Positions 46,534 to 55,347 of a DNA stretch of 64,000 nt are shown one piece after another. The stretch covers positions 186,001 through 250,000 of the forward strand of contig NZ_JOFL01000003.1 of assembly GCF_000719265.1 (NCBI RefSeq), in the 5' to 3' direction. The notes under the pieces were generated by a model that did not search any database, was not told where the DNA came from, and worked only from the letters and a program-made list of their open reading frames with translations. The stretch is from Streptomyces roseoverticillatus (lineage in GTDB: Bacteria; Actinomycetota; Actinomycetes; Streptomycetales; Streptomycetaceae). Position 1 is the stretch's first letter. Each line of letters starts with the position of its first letter. A program made the translations under genes and the position numbers.

Positions 46534-47503
46534 GGTGCTGCGGGCGCCCGGGGGTAGCGCCCTCGGGCAGTGGTTCGCGAGGGCGGTGCTCCGCAACGGC
46601 CCGCTGGGCGGGCTGGTCGCCCTGGTCCTGGTGATGGCGGTGCTGTCCCGGGACTTCCTGAACGGGCAGAACCTCCTCAACGTGGGCGTGCAGGCGTCGG
46701 TGACGGCGATCCTGGCGTTCGGCGTCACGTTCGTGATCGTGTCGGCGGGCATCGACCTGTCCGTCGGCTCGGTCGCCGCCCTGTCGGCGACCGTCGTGGC
46801 GTGGTGCGCGACGACGGAGGGCCTGCCCGTCTGGCTGTCGGTGCTGCTCGGCCTGGCCGTGGGCGCGGCGGCGGGGCTGGTCTCCGGCGCCCTCGTCGCG
46901 TACGGGAGGCTGCCCGCGTTCATCGCCACCCTGGCGATGCTCTCGGTCGGCCGCGGCCTGGCCCTCGTGATCTCCGGCGGCTCACCCATCGCCTTTCCCT
47001 CCGCCCTCGGCGGGCTCGGCGACACGCTCGGCGGCCGGCTGCCCGTGCCCGTCCTCGTGCTGGCCGCCATGGGAGCGGTCGCGGCGCTGATCCTGGCCCG
47101 TACGTACACCGGCCGTGCGATGTTCGCGATCGGCGGCAACGAGGAGGCGGCCCGGCTGTCGGGGATCGACGTCCGGCGCCGCAAGCTCGTCATCTACGCG
47201 CTGTCGGGGCTGTTCGCCGCCGTGGCCGGCATCGTGCTGGCCGCCCGGCTGACGTCGGCGCAGCCGCAGGCCGCGGTCGGCTACGAGCTGGACGCCATCG
47301 CTGCCGTCGTGATCGGCGGGGCGAGCCTGTCGGGCGGCTCCGGCAAGGTGTCCGGCACGCTGATCGGTGCGCTGATCCTCGCGGTGCTGCGCAACGGGCT
47401 CAACCTGCTGAGCGTGTCGGCGTTCTGGCAGCAGGTGGCGACGGGCCTGGTCATCGCGCTGGCCGTGCTGCTGGACACGCTGCGCCGCCGGAGCGCACGA
47501 TGA
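46523..47503 (+). CDS. rbsC: Sugar ABC transporter permease (RbsC-type)
   Basis: Membrane permease of 326 residues with eight to ten hydrophobic segments. Family signatures: FVIVSAGIDLSVGSVAALS and AIGGNEEAARLSGIDVRRRK, the latter being the coupling loop to the ATPase; AAVVIGGASLSGGSGKVSGT follows. It is flanked by rbsA (11 bp overlap) and rbsB (ATGA overlap), so is translated in a coupled manner. Confidence 0.95.
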   Translation: MSAEVLRAPGGSALGQWFARAVLRNGPLGGLVALVLVMAVLSRDFLNGQNLLNVGVQASVTAILAFGVTFVIVSAGIDLSVGSVAALSATVVAWCATTEGLPVWLSVLLGLAVGAAAGLVSGALVAYGRLPAFIATLAMLSVGRGLALVISGGSPIAFPSALGGLGDTLGGRLPVPVLVLAAMGAVAALILARTYTGRAMFAIGGNEEAARLSGIDVRRRKLVIYALSGLFAAVAGIVLAARLTSAQPQAAVGYELDAIAAVVIGGASLSGGSGKVSGTLIGALILAVLRNGLNLLSVSAFWQQVATGLVIALAVLLDTLRRRSAR

Positions 47504-48414
47504 GGCGGCGGGTGCTCGCCGTGGCGGCCGCGCTGGCCGCGTCCCTGTCCCTGTCCGGCTGCGACCGCGGCGGGAACACCGACCTCGGGCTCGCCCTGTC
47601 GACGCTGAACAACCCGTTCTTCGTCGGCATCAAGGAGGGCGCACAGGCAGAGGCGGAGGCCCGCGGCCTGAAGATCAACATCACGGACGCGCAGAACGAT
47701 CCCACCCAGCAGATCAACCAGATCGAGACGTTCACGAGCCAGAACGTCAAGGCCGCTGTCATCAATCCGGTCGACTCCGACGCCGCGGTACCGGCCGTGG
47801 GCGTGGCCAACCGGGCGAAGGTGCCGGTGATCTCCATCGACCGGGGCGTGAACGGCGGCCGGGTCGGCTCGACGATCGCCTCCGACAACACCGAGGGCGG
47901 CCGGCTGGCGGCCAGGACGCTCGCCGCGTCCCTCGGCGGCAAGGGGAAGGTCGCGTTCCTGGAGGGCCAGCCGGGGACGTCGGCGGCGCGCGAGCGCGGC
48001 AAGGGCTTCGAGGAGGGCATCAAGGCGTACCCGGGCATCGAGGTCGTGGCCCGCCAGCCCGCCGACTTCGACCGCACCAAGGGCATGGACGTGATGGCGA
48101 ACATGCTCCAGGCGCACCGGGACGTCGCGGGCGTCTTCGCCGCGAACGACGAGATGGCGCTCGGCGCGGCCAAGGCCCTGGGCTCCGCATCGGGCAAGAG
48201 GGTGAAGGTCGTGGCCTTCGACGGCACGCCGGACGGGATCGCCGCCGTCCGGGCCGGGACGCTGACCGCGACCGTCGCCCAGCAGCCGCGGCTGCTGGGC
48301 CGGCAGGCGGTGGACTGGGCGGTGAAGGCGGCGCGGGGCGAGCGGCTGCCGGTCCGGGTGAAGGTGCCGGTCGTGCTGGTGACCAAGGAGAACGCGGACG
48401 GATTCGATGGGTGA
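47500..48414 (+). CDS. rbsB: Sugar-binding lipoprotein (RbsB-type)
   Basis: Extracellular substrate-binding protein of 304 residues. The signal peptide ends with the lipobox LSLSGC, so Cys20 should be lipidated. The mature part is a D-ribose-binding-like fold: LALSTLNNPFFVGIKEGAQ, AVINPVDSDAA, VISIDRGVNGG and FAANDEMALGA. These residues are those that line the ribose pocket in RbsB (Asn, Phe, Asp, Arg), which supports ribose or a close sugar. The start overlaps the rbsC stop, and its stop overlaps the rbsK start. Confidence 0.94.
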   Translation: MRRRVLAVAAALAASLSLSGCDRGGNTDLGLALSTLNNPFFVGIKEGAQAEAEARGLKINITDAQNDPTQQINQIETFTSQNVKAAVINPVDSDAAVPAVGVANRAKVPVISIDRGVNGGRVGSTIASDNTEGGRLAARTLAASLGGKGKVAFLEGQPGTSAARERGKGFEEGIKAYPGIEVVARQPADFDRTKGMDVMANMLQAHRDVAGVFAANDEMALGAAKALGSASGKRVKVVAFDGTPDGIAAVRAGTLTATVAQQPRLLGRQAVDWAVKAARGERLPVRVKVPVVLVTKENADGFDG

Positions 48415-49366
48415 CGACAAGATGCGGGACGAGATGCGCGAGAAGACGTACGACGTACTGGTGGTGGGGTCCGCCAACGCGGACCTGACGGTCCGGGTGG
48501 AGCGGCGGCCCGGCGCGGGCGAGACCGTGCTGGGCACGGATCTGGTCGAGTCGGCGGGCGGCAAGGGCGCCAACCAGGCCGCCGCGGCGGCCCGCCTCGG
48601 CGCCCGGACGGCGCTGCTGGCCAAGGTCGGTGACGACGCGTTCGGCGAGCTGCTGCTGGCCGGGCAGCGCGAGGCCGGCACGGAGCTGCGGCACGTGCTG
48701 GTCGAGGCGGGCGCCCGGACGGGCACGGCGATGATCGTCGTCGGCCCGGACGGGGACAACAGCATCGTGGTCTCGCCGGGCGCGAACGCCCGGCTCCTGC
48801 CGGAGGACGTCGAGGCGGCGCGGGACGTCATCGCCGCCTCGGCCGTGGTCTCCCTGCAGCTGGAGATCCCGCCCGCGACCGTGCGGGCGGCCGCCGAGAC
48901 CGCCCGCGACGCGGGCACGCGCGTCGTGGTCAACCCCTCGCCGGCGCCGGACCGGCTGGACACCGAGGTCCTCACGGCGGCCGACCCGCTGGTCGTCAAC
49001 GAGCACGAGGCCCGGCACCTGACGCAGCTCGTCGACGGCACGCCGGACGCGTGGGCCCGCTCCCTGCGCGACCAGGGCGCCCGCTCGGTCGTGGTCACCC
49101 TCGGGGCCGAGGGGGCGCTCACCCTGGACGCGGGGGCCCGGGAGACGGTGGCGGTGCCCGGCATCGAGGCCGAGGCCGTCGACACCACGGGCGCCGGGGA
49201 CGCCTTCACGGGTGCGCTCGCGGCCCGGCTGGCCGCCGGCGCCTCGCTGGCCGGGGCGGCGCGCTTCGCCGTACGGGTCGGCGCCGCGTCCGTGACCCGG
49301 CCGGGTGCGCAACCGTCGTACCCGACCCTGGCGGAACTGCCCCCGGAGCCGGGACAGTTCACCTGA
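48407..49366 (+). CDS. rbsK: Ribokinase
   Basis: PfkB-family sugar kinase of 319 residues that phosphorylates ribose at O5 after uptake. Landmarks: VVGSANADLTVRVERRPG, the substrate GG motif SAGGKGANQAAAAARLG, and the catalytic anion hole and Asp base in TTGAGDAFTGALA. The ATG overlaps the rbsB stop by 8 bp. It is the last gene of the operon, which ends in a strong hairpin. Ribose 5-phosphate would enter the pentose phosphate pathway upstream of the phosphoketolase encoded nearby. Confidence 0.95.
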   Translation: MGDDKMRDEMREKTYDVLVVGSANADLTVRVERRPGAGETVLGTDLVESAGGKGANQAAAAARLGARTALLAKVGDDAFGELLLAGQREAGTELRHVLVEAGARTGTAMIVVGPDGDNSIVVSPGANARLLPEDVEAARDVIAASAVVSLQLEIPPATVRAAAETARDAGTRVVVNPSPAPDRLDTEVLTAADPLVVNEHEARHLTQLVDGTPDAWARSLRDQGARSVVVTLGAEGALTLDAGARETVAVPGIEAEAVDTTGAGDAFTGALAARLAAGASLAGAARFAVRVGAASVTRPGAQPSYPTLAELPPEPGQFT

Positions 49367-49383
49367 TTCCCGGCATGGAACCG

Positions 49384-49420
49384 TCACCCGCCGGGATGAA
49401 CCGCCGTCCCCGGCGGGTGA
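49384..49420 (+). terminator. Terminator of ribose-type operon
   Basis: TCACCCGCCGGG and CCCGGCGGGTGA pair perfectly over 12 bp, 18 bp after the ribokinase stop. Confidence 0.85.
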
Positions 49421-49527
49421 AGTCTTCGTGACGGGAATTGTGCGGGCGCCATACGCCGGGTGGGGTGAACGCACCGGGAGTGGGGTACGTGGGTGCCCGA
49501 CCCGTCCGTACGAGCCGGAGGTGCCCG

Positions 49528-50001
49528 ATGCGTTTGATGCGCCGCCAAGCCGCCGCCGTGGCTGCTGCTGCCGCCGTGGCCGCCACTGCCGCCGCCGTCG
49601 CCCTGCCGTCACCGCAACCCGCCGCGGCCGACGGGGAGAAGACCCTCGCCTGGACCGCCGTCCACCGCACCGGGAGCCCGCCCGAACACCCCAGGGCGGG
49701 CGACACGTGGGCCGTCTACGCCGACCTGCAGGGCCCGTCCGGCGAGCCCGCCGGGGACGGCAGCGCCGTCTGCACGGTCGTCCTCACCCGGTACGAGGGC
49801 GTGGTCGCCCAGTGCCGGTACGTGCTGCGGGGGACGGACGGCACCCTGGTCCTGGAATCCATGGAGAACCGCTTCGGCCGCGGCCCGTACCGCACCGACG
49901 CGGCCGTCGTCGGCGGCACGGGAGCCTACGCGGGCGCCAAGGGCCAGGTGCAACTCACCGTCGAGAGCCGGCGCACGCTCTACCAGGTCCGCCTGAAATG
50001 A
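49528..50001 (+). CDS. Secreted allene-oxide-cyclase-like barrel protein
   Basis: A 157-residue exported protein. After a long Ala-rich signal peptide (to about residue 32, ending QPAAADGE) it has a small beta-barrel-like domain. LVLESMENRF and VVGGTGAYAGAKGQVQL resemble the dirigent/allene-oxide-cyclase-like barrel that actinobacteria secrete with unknown role. CCGGAGG precedes the ATG. It is a single gene between the ribose operon terminator and the second P450. Confidence 0.72.
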   Translation: MRLMRRQAAAVAAAAAVAATAAAVALPSPQPAAADGEKTLAWTAVHRTGSPPEHPRAGDTWAVYADLQGPSGEPAGDGSAVCTVVLTRYEGVVAQCRYVLRGTDGTLVLESMENRFGRGPYRTDAAVVGGTGAYAGAKGQVQLTVESRRTLYQVRLK

Positions 50002-50040
50002 CCCCGGCAAGGCCCTGAGACGACCCCGGCAAGGCCCTGA
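50000..50040. repeat. Two direct copies of a 19 bp sequence
   Basis: GACCCCGGCAAGGCCCTGA is repeated exactly at 50000-50018 and 50022-50040, starting within the stop codon of the barrel protein gene. It may affect transcription end or be a local duplication. Confidence 0.7.
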
Positions 50041-50065
50041 CCGGCGCCCGTCCTACGCTCGTACG

Positions 50066-51334
50066 ATGGACACCGCCGAGACCACCGGGGCCGCCGGGGC
50101 CGCAGACCCTGCCGCCCTCCCGCGCCCGTTCGACGCCGCGTTCTTCACCGATCCCTACCCGGTCTACGCGCGGCTGCGGGCGGCGGGTTCCGTGCACCGG
50201 ATCGCGCTCCCCGACGGCTCGCCCGCCCGGCTCGTCACCCACGAGGCCGACGTGCGGGCCGCGCTCACCGACCCGCGGCTGTCGGTGAACAAGGCGCATT
50301 CGGGCAGCGGTTACAAAGGCTTTGCCCTGCCGCCCGCCCTCGACGCCAATCTGCTCAACATCGACCCGGCCGACCACCTGCGGCTGCGCCGCCTGGTGTC
50401 GAAGGGCTTCACTCCGCGCCGCGTCGAGGAGCTGCGCGGGCGCGTCCGGGCCACGGCGGACCGGCTCGCCGACGCCCTCGCCGGGCGCATCGCGGAGGAG
50501 GGCAGCGCCGACCTGGTCACGGAATTCGCCAATCCGCTGCCGCTGACCGTCATCGGCGACCTGCTCGGCGTGCCGGAGGCGGACCGGCGGCCGTTCTCCG
50601 CGGACGTGGGCACGATGTTCGCGCCCGAGCACCCCGCGCAGGTCGGTGAGGCCGTGGACCGCATCCACCGCTTCCTGCTGGACCTCGTCGCGGTGCGCCG
50701 GGCCGCGCCCGCGGACGACCTGCTGTCCGCGCTGATCGCCGCGCGCGACGACGGCGACCGGCTCGGCGAGGACGAACTCGTCTCCCTGGCCTTCCTGATC
50801 CTGATGGCGGGCAGCGAGAACGCCCAGCACCTGATCAGCGGCGGCCTGCTGACCCTGCTCGGCCACCCGGACCAGTTGGCCGAGGTGCGCGCGGACCCGT
50901 CACTGTGGCCCGGGGCCGTCGAGGAACTGCTGCGCCACGGCCACCCCAACCAGATGGCAGTCCGGCGCTTCCCGGTCGAGCCGGTCGAGCTCGGCGGCGT
51001 CCGCATACCGCCGGGCGACACCGTGCTGCTCTGCCTCGCCTCCGCCCACCGGGACCCGGACCGCTACCCGGACCCGGACCGCTTCGACATCCACCGCGAG
51101 GACAAGGCCCACCTGGCCCTCGGCCACGGCATGCACTACTGCCTCGGCGCGCCCCTCGCCCGCATGGAGATCCGCATCGCGCTCGCGGCCCTGCTGGACC
51201 GGCTGCCGGGCATCGCCCTCGCGGTCCCCGCCGGCGAGCTGCGGTGGCGGGCGTCGTTCCGGTCGCACGCGCTGACGGCGCTGCCGGTCACGGTCACGGG
51301 ACGGCAGGAGGCGCCGGGACCGCCCGGGCGATGA
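50066..51334 (+). CDS. Cytochrome P450 lacking I-helix Thr
   Basis: A 422-residue soluble P450. The heme loop is ALGHGMHYCLGAPLARME with the axial Cys; as in the P450 at 13438 the usual Phe is absent (LALGHG). The I-helix is LMAGSENAQHL: Asn252 replaces the conserved Thr, and the next residue is Ala, so proton delivery must differ or be substrate-assisted. No ferredoxin is adjacent. No clear Shine-Dalgarno precedes the ATG at 50066. The C-terminal tail (RQEAPGPPGR) overlaps the end of the convergent phosphatase gene by 41 bp. Substrate unknown. Confidence 0.9.
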   Translation: MDTAETTGAAGAADPAALPRPFDAAFFTDPYPVYARLRAAGSVHRIALPDGSPARLVTHEADVRAALTDPRLSVNKAHSGSGYKGFALPPALDANLLNIDPADHLRLRRLVSKGFTPRRVEELRGRVRATADRLADALAGRIAEEGSADLVTEFANPLPLTVIGDLLGVPEADRRPFSADVGTMFAPEHPAQVGEAVDRIHRFLLDLVAVRRAAPADDLLSALIAARDDGDRLGEDELVSLAFLILMAGSENAQHLISGGLLTLLGHPDQLAEVRADPSLWPGAVEELLRHGHPNQMAVRRFPVEPVELGGVRIPPGDTVLLCLASAHRDPDRYPDPDRFDIHREDKAHLALGHGMHYCLGAPLARMEIRIALAALLDRLPGIALAVPAGELRWRASFRSHALTALPVTVTGRQEAPGPPGR

Positions 51335-53408
51335 GGAGGGCCACGTCGTCCTGGTCGTTGCCGGGGCGCAGGGACGTCAGGAGGAGGTCGCAGGTCGCCT
51401 CCAGGCCGGCGGGGGCGTCCTCCAGGACGGCGAGGAGGGCTTCGAGGCGGGCGTCGATGGCCTCGTCGCGGGTCTCCACCAGGCCGTCGGTGTAGAGGAC
51501 GAGGCCGTCGCCGGGCGCGAGGTCGACGGCCGTGTTCTCGAAGGGGACGCCGCCGACGCCCAGCGGGGCCCCGGCGGGGAGGTCGACGAGGGCCGGGGGG
51601 CGGGCGGGGCGGAGGTGGACGGGTGGGAGGTGGCCGGCGTTGGCCACGCAGCAGCGGCCGCTCCGCGGGTCGTACACGGCGTACAGGCACGTCGCGATCA
51701 TCTGGTCGAGACCACTGGCGGTGTGGTCGAGGTGGTGCAGCACCTGGGCCGGGTCGAGGCCGAGCTGGGAGAGGGTGCGGGCGGCGGTGCGCAGCTGTCC
51801 CATGGCGGCCGCGGCGTTGATGCCGCTGCCCATGACGTCGCCGACGACCAGGGCGCTCTTCTCGCCGTCCTGCGGGATGACGTCGAACCAGTCGCCGCCG
51901 ACCCTGCTGGCGGCGCCGGCGGGCTGGTAGCGGAAGGCGATCTCCAGGCCGACGGGGTCCTGGGGCCGCTGGGGCAGCAGGGTGCGCTGGAGGGTGAGGG
52001 CGGTGGCGCGCTCGCGCTGGTACCAGCGGGCGTTGTCGATGGAGACCGCGGCGCGGGCGGCGAGCTCGGCGGCGAGGGCGGCGTCGTCCTCGTCGAAGGG
52101 GCGGGGGTTGCCGATGCGCTTGAGGTCGAGGGCGCCGAGCACCTCGCCGCGGGCGATGAGCGGCACGGCCATGTAGGAGTGCAGGCCGGCGCGGGCGAGC
52201 AGGCGGGCCGCGTCGGCGTCGCGGGCGATCTCCGGCAGGTCCTCGGCGTGCACGCGGGACACCCTGACCGGGCGGCCGGTGCGCACGCAGCGGGCGACGA
52301 GCCGGTCGTGGTCGTACTTGGCGATCCGGCCGGGCGGGTCGGCGGCCCGTACGGCGTCGGCGCAGGCCGCGGCCGTCGTGGCGTCCGTGCCGCGCGCGGC
52401 GGCGACGGCCAGGGCCCGGAAGACCGCGGCGCGGCCCGCCGGGGCGCCGGTGCGGTCGCCGTCGACGACGCTGTCGAGGACGTCGACGGCCGCGACGTCG
52501 GCGAGCCGTGGCACCACGACCTCGGCGAGCTCGCGCGCGGTCTGCTCCAGCTCCAGCGTGGTGCCGATCAGCACGGAGGCGTCGGCGATGAGCGCGGTGC
52601 GGCGGCGGGCCTCCTCGTTGGCGCGGTGGCGGTCGCTGACGTCGACGAGGGAGGTGGCGACTCCGAGGATCTGGCCGCCGGGGTCCTCCAGGCGGTAGTA
52701 CGAGACGAGCTGGGCCTGCTCCTCGCCGGCGCCGCCGCCCTCGTGGCCGACGGCGAAGCGGTCGAGCAGCGGGGTGCCGGTGGCGAGGACCTCGCGCATG
52801 GCGGCCTCGATGGCGCCGGTGTCCGCGCGGGGCAGCACCTCGCGGACGGTGCGTCCGGTGCACTGCTCGGCGCGCAGGCCGTAGATGCGTTCGAGGGCGG
52901 GGTTGACCATGACGTAGCGCAGCGCGGTGTCGAGGACCGCGAGGCCGATCGGGGACTGGGTGACCAGGCCGAGGGAGAGGGCGAGGTCGCGCTCGACCTT
53001 GCGCAGGACCTCCCGGTCGGTGGCGATGCCGAGGGCGAAGAACTCGCCGTGCCGGTCCTCCAGGCGTACGTTGCGGAACTCGACGAGCCGGGTGCCGCCG
53101 TCCTTGTGCCGGGCGGGGAAGACCACGGCGAAGGTCTCGCCCTCGCCCATGACCTCGGCGAACAGCTGCAGCACCGCGTCGACGTCGTCCTCGGAGACCA
53201 GCAGCCGGGCGGCGTACTGGCCGAGCGCCTCGGCCGCGCTCCAGCCGAAGAGCTGCTCGGCCTGCGGGCTCCACAGCACGATCCGGCCCTCGCGGTCCAG
53301 CACTCCGGCGGCCACGCCCAGCACGTCCAGCAGGCTGCCGGGCACGTACGGCGCGCGGCCGGAGGTCTGCTGGACGGGGCGGGCCCCGAATGCGTCGGTC
53401 GCGCCCAT
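51294..53408 (-). CDS. PAS-GAF-SpoIIE (PP2C) serine phosphatase
   Basis: Regulator of 704 residues. Two PAS-like domains come first (VLDREGRIVLWSPQAEQLFG, AVLDTALRYVMVNPALERIY), then a GAF domain (ARAGLHSYMAVPLIARGEVL), then a C-terminal SpoIIE-type Mn2+ phosphatase: GGDWFDVIPQDGEKSALVVG, DVMGSGINAAAAMGQLR, LYTDGLVETRDEAID and NDQDDVALLIA. Enzymes of this type dephosphorylate anti-anti-sigma factors. A separate HATPase gene lies 100 bp upstream on the same strand, suggesting a partner-switching circuit. The sensed signal is unknown. Confidence 0.92.
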   Translation of the reverse strand: MGATDAFGARPVQQTSGRAPYVPGSLLDVLGVAAGVLDREGRIVLWSPQAEQLFGWSAAEALGQYAARLLVSEDDVDAVLQLFAEVMGEGETFAVVFPARHKDGGTRLVEFRNVRLEDRHGEFFALGIATDREVLRKVERDLALSLGLVTQSPIGLAVLDTALRYVMVNPALERIYGLRAEQCTGRTVREVLPRADTGAIEAAMREVLATGTPLLDRFAVGHEGGGAGEEQAQLVSYYRLEDPGGQILGVATSLVDVSDRHRANEEARRRTALIADASVLIGTTLELEQTARELAEVVVPRLADVAAVDVLDSVVDGDRTGAPAGRAAVFRALAVAAARGTDATTAAACADAVRAADPPGRIAKYDHDRLVARCVRTGRPVRVSRVHAEDLPEIARDADAARLLARAGLHSYMAVPLIARGEVLGALDLKRIGNPRPFDEDDAALAAELAARAAVSIDNARWYQRERATALTLQRTLLPQRPQDPVGLEIAFRYQPAGAASRVGGDWFDVIPQDGEKSALVVGDVMGSGINAAAAMGQLRTAARTLSQLGLDPAQVLHHLDHTASGLDQMIATCLYAVYDPRSGRCCVANAGHLPPVHLRPARPPALVDLPAGAPLGVGGVPFENTAVDLAPGDGLVLYTDGLVETRDEAIDARLEALLAVLEDAPAGLEATCDLLLTSLRPGNDQDDVALLIARAVPAPPAVP

Positions 53409-53507
53409 CGAGGACCTCCTTCCGCCCGCCGCAGCGACTCCATGGTCTCTCCGAACCGGGCGGGTGCGCCTCCGCGGGCGGTCGGGCGACGGCCGTGACG
53501 GGGCGCG

Positions 53508-54095
53508 CTAAGGGAAGCGGAGGGTGAACCAGACGGTCTTGCCGTTGCCGGAGGCGTGGTGGCCCCACTGGGCGGCGATCTGCTCGACGAGCCACATGCC
53601 GCGCCCGTTCTCGCTGTCGGGCCCGGCCTCGCCGCAGCGGGGCAGGTAGCCGCCCGGGTCGGTGACCTGGGCGACGAGGTGGCCCTCGCCCCGGCTCAGG
53701 ACGAGCTGGATGCCCTGGGGCGTCCCCGGCACGTGCACGACGGCGTTCGTGACGAGCTCGGAGAGCAGGAGGGCCGCGTCGTCGGCGAGCTCGTGCAGGC
53801 CCCACTCGGCCAGCAGCGCCCGGGAGAACCGGCGGGCGGCCGCGACGGAGCGCTCCGTCGCCGGGAGGGCGAGGGCCTGGGTGGCGCGGCCGGGCGGCCG
53901 GGTGCCGGGCGGCAGGCCGGGGTGGGGATGCCGCCGGGAGAGCGGGCCGTGCATGCACAGGGGGATGTGGGGGCCCCAGGGAGCGGGAAGCTTCCGCGGG
54001 GAGGCGGCCCAGAGGGCGATCGCCGGGTCGGTGGCGCTGGTGAAGGCGTCAGCCGAATGCAAGGGGCTCGCGGTGTCGCGGCTGGTCGCATACAT
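53508..54095 (-). CDS. HATPase_c_2 (RsbW-like) anti-sigma-type protein
   Basis: The C-terminal 110 residues form a GHKL ATPase domain of the RsbW/SpoIIAB type (ALLLSELVTNAVVH is the N-box; NGRGMWLVEQIAAQWG is the G-box). The N-terminal part is Pro/Arg-rich and poorly conserved, so the start is uncertain; ATG 54095 gives 195 residues, and a Met at about residue 77 is an alternative. Such proteins bind sigma factors or anti-anti-sigma factors. It is upstream of the SpoIIE-type phosphatase on the same strand. A partner sigma factor is not adjacent; the SigF-type gene at 40165 is a candidate only by type. Confidence 0.82.
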   Translation of the reverse strand: MYATSRDTASPLHSADAFTSATDPAIALWAASPRKLPAPWGPHIPLCMHGPLSRRHPHPGLPPGTRPPGRATQALALPATERSVAAARRFSRALLAEWGLHELADDAALLLSELVTNAVVHVPGTPQGIQLVLSRGEGHLVAQVTDPGGYLPRCGEAGPDSENGRGMWLVEQIAAQWGHHASGNGKTVWFTLRFP

Positions 54096-54236
54096 GTGGC
54101 TCACGTGCAATCGGGATAGCGCTGAGGGGCGCTGGATGTGGTTCCCCCCACAGTCGCCTGCTTTTCGCCAGAGGTCTATACCCACTTGGTCACGGTGTCC
54201 GAGCGGAGTGCTATCACCGCAGGTGGGGGTCGGTGA

Positions 54237-54260
54237 GGGCGGCGCAAATTCGCGCCGCCC
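54237..54260 (-). terminator. Terminator hairpin after DUF4360 gene
   Basis: GGGCGGCGC and GCGCCGCCC form a perfect 9 bp stem, 16 bp beyond the stop of the minus-strand DUF4360 gene. Confidence 0.75.
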
Positions 54261-54275
54261 CGGTGAGCGGCGCCG

Positions 54276-54926
54276 CTACTTCCTCGGGCACTCCTTCCAG
54301 GCCAGGTGGTAGATGGTGTTGAGGTCACCGTCGGTGGAGTCCATCGTCATGAAGCTGGTGGTTCTGGACGGGTCGGAGCTGCCCGCGTTGACCCGGAGCT
54401 CCGTGTTGATGTTGAAGTTCCGCTTCTCGCCGCAGGGGGCCCAGACCAGCGCGGCCACGTCGACGCGGTCGGTGGCCTGCCAGTTGTCCGCGTAGTTGCC
54501 GCGGAAGGTGTGGCTGATGGGCGTGGTCACGGAGGACCCCTGGAAGTAGTACGAGGCCTTCTCCGTGCCGCTCGCCCCGGGCTCCAGCTTCGCGTAGCCG
54601 CGGTAGTCCGCGCTGGCGATGGCGTACGTGAAGCCCTGCGGGACGTGCACGATCAGGTTGAGCTGGCAGTTCTTGCGGAAGTCGGTCGGCTTGGACCCCA
54701 CGCCCACCTGGGCGAGGTAGTCGCTGTAGGTGACCGTGAAGGCCGTGTTGTCGGGCGCGACGGCCACCGCGGCCGTGCCCGCGGGACAACCGGAGCCGTT
54801 GACCGTGGCGATCTCGATCACGATCTTGTCCGGGGGCGGATTGACGATGATCGACGCGTCGTACGTGGATATCGGTGAGGCGAACAGTGCCGCGAGCGCG
54901 GCTCCTGCGATAAGGCCACCGGGCAT
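54276..54926 (-). CDS. DUF4360 secreted protein
   Basis: A 216-residue secreted protein. After a short signal peptide (GGLIAGAALAALFASP) the mature part matches the DUF4360 family: VNGSGCPAGTAAVAVAPDNT, DFRKNCQLNLIVHVPQGF, YRGYAKLEPGASGTEKASYY and CGEKRNFNINTELRV, with the four conserved Cys. The family is common in Streptomyces and fungi; function is unknown. GGAGAGCC precedes the ATG. Single-gene unit with its own terminator; the 420 bp upstream gap contains a perfect palindrome. Confidence 0.9.
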   Translation of the reverse strand: MPGGLIAGAALAALFASPISTYDASIIVNPPPDKIVIEIATVNGSGCPAGTAAVAVAPDNTAFTVTYSDYLAQVGVGSKPTDFRKNCQLNLIVHVPQGFTYAIASADYRGYAKLEPGASGTEKASYYFQGSSVTTPISHTFRGNYADNWQATDRVDVAALVWAPCGEKRNFNINTELRVNAGSSDPSRTTSFMTMDSTDGDLNTIYHLAWKECPRK

Positions 54927-55347
54927 GGCTCTCCAATCGGTTGTCCTCGGAATGAGCGACTTTCATTTCGGCCGGGATCCCGGAGGACACCGGACCGGAA
55001 TGGGTGGGAGCATGGTTCGGTTAGGACATGGACATGCCATGTCCTGCCTCCCAAGAACCCCTGGGGACGGGGAGCGTTCGAATGGTAGGAGGCGCCACCC
55101 GAGTGCGCCAGACTCCGCGTAGGACAACCGTTCCCCGGTTCCCGTCACCCGGCGGAAGCCCAGGTGGACGGGGGCGGCGGGCCGTCACAACCCCGCCGCG
55201 CCTGTAGACACTTGCTCAATACAGGGAAAACGGCGGCACCGGGCCGCACCCGGAACCGTGAATTCACCCCGATTTTCCCGGCGCCCGCCGGCGGCCACGG
55301 AAGCGTTCCGGAATTCGGGCGGGCGCCGGGCGTAACCCGGAAGGGCC
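54927..55347. other. Intergenic region, 421 bp, with perfect palindrome
   Basis: No gene is supported. At 55023-55045 AGGACATGG-ACATG-CCATGTCCT is a perfect 9 bp inverted repeat about 100 bp upstream of the DUF4360 gene, a likely operator or hairpin. CGGGCGCCGGGCG-rich sequence near 55275-55335 can form further GC hairpins (GGCGCCCGCC/GGGCGGGCGCC) and may end the small membrane-protein gene that follows on the minus strand. Confidence 0.5.
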
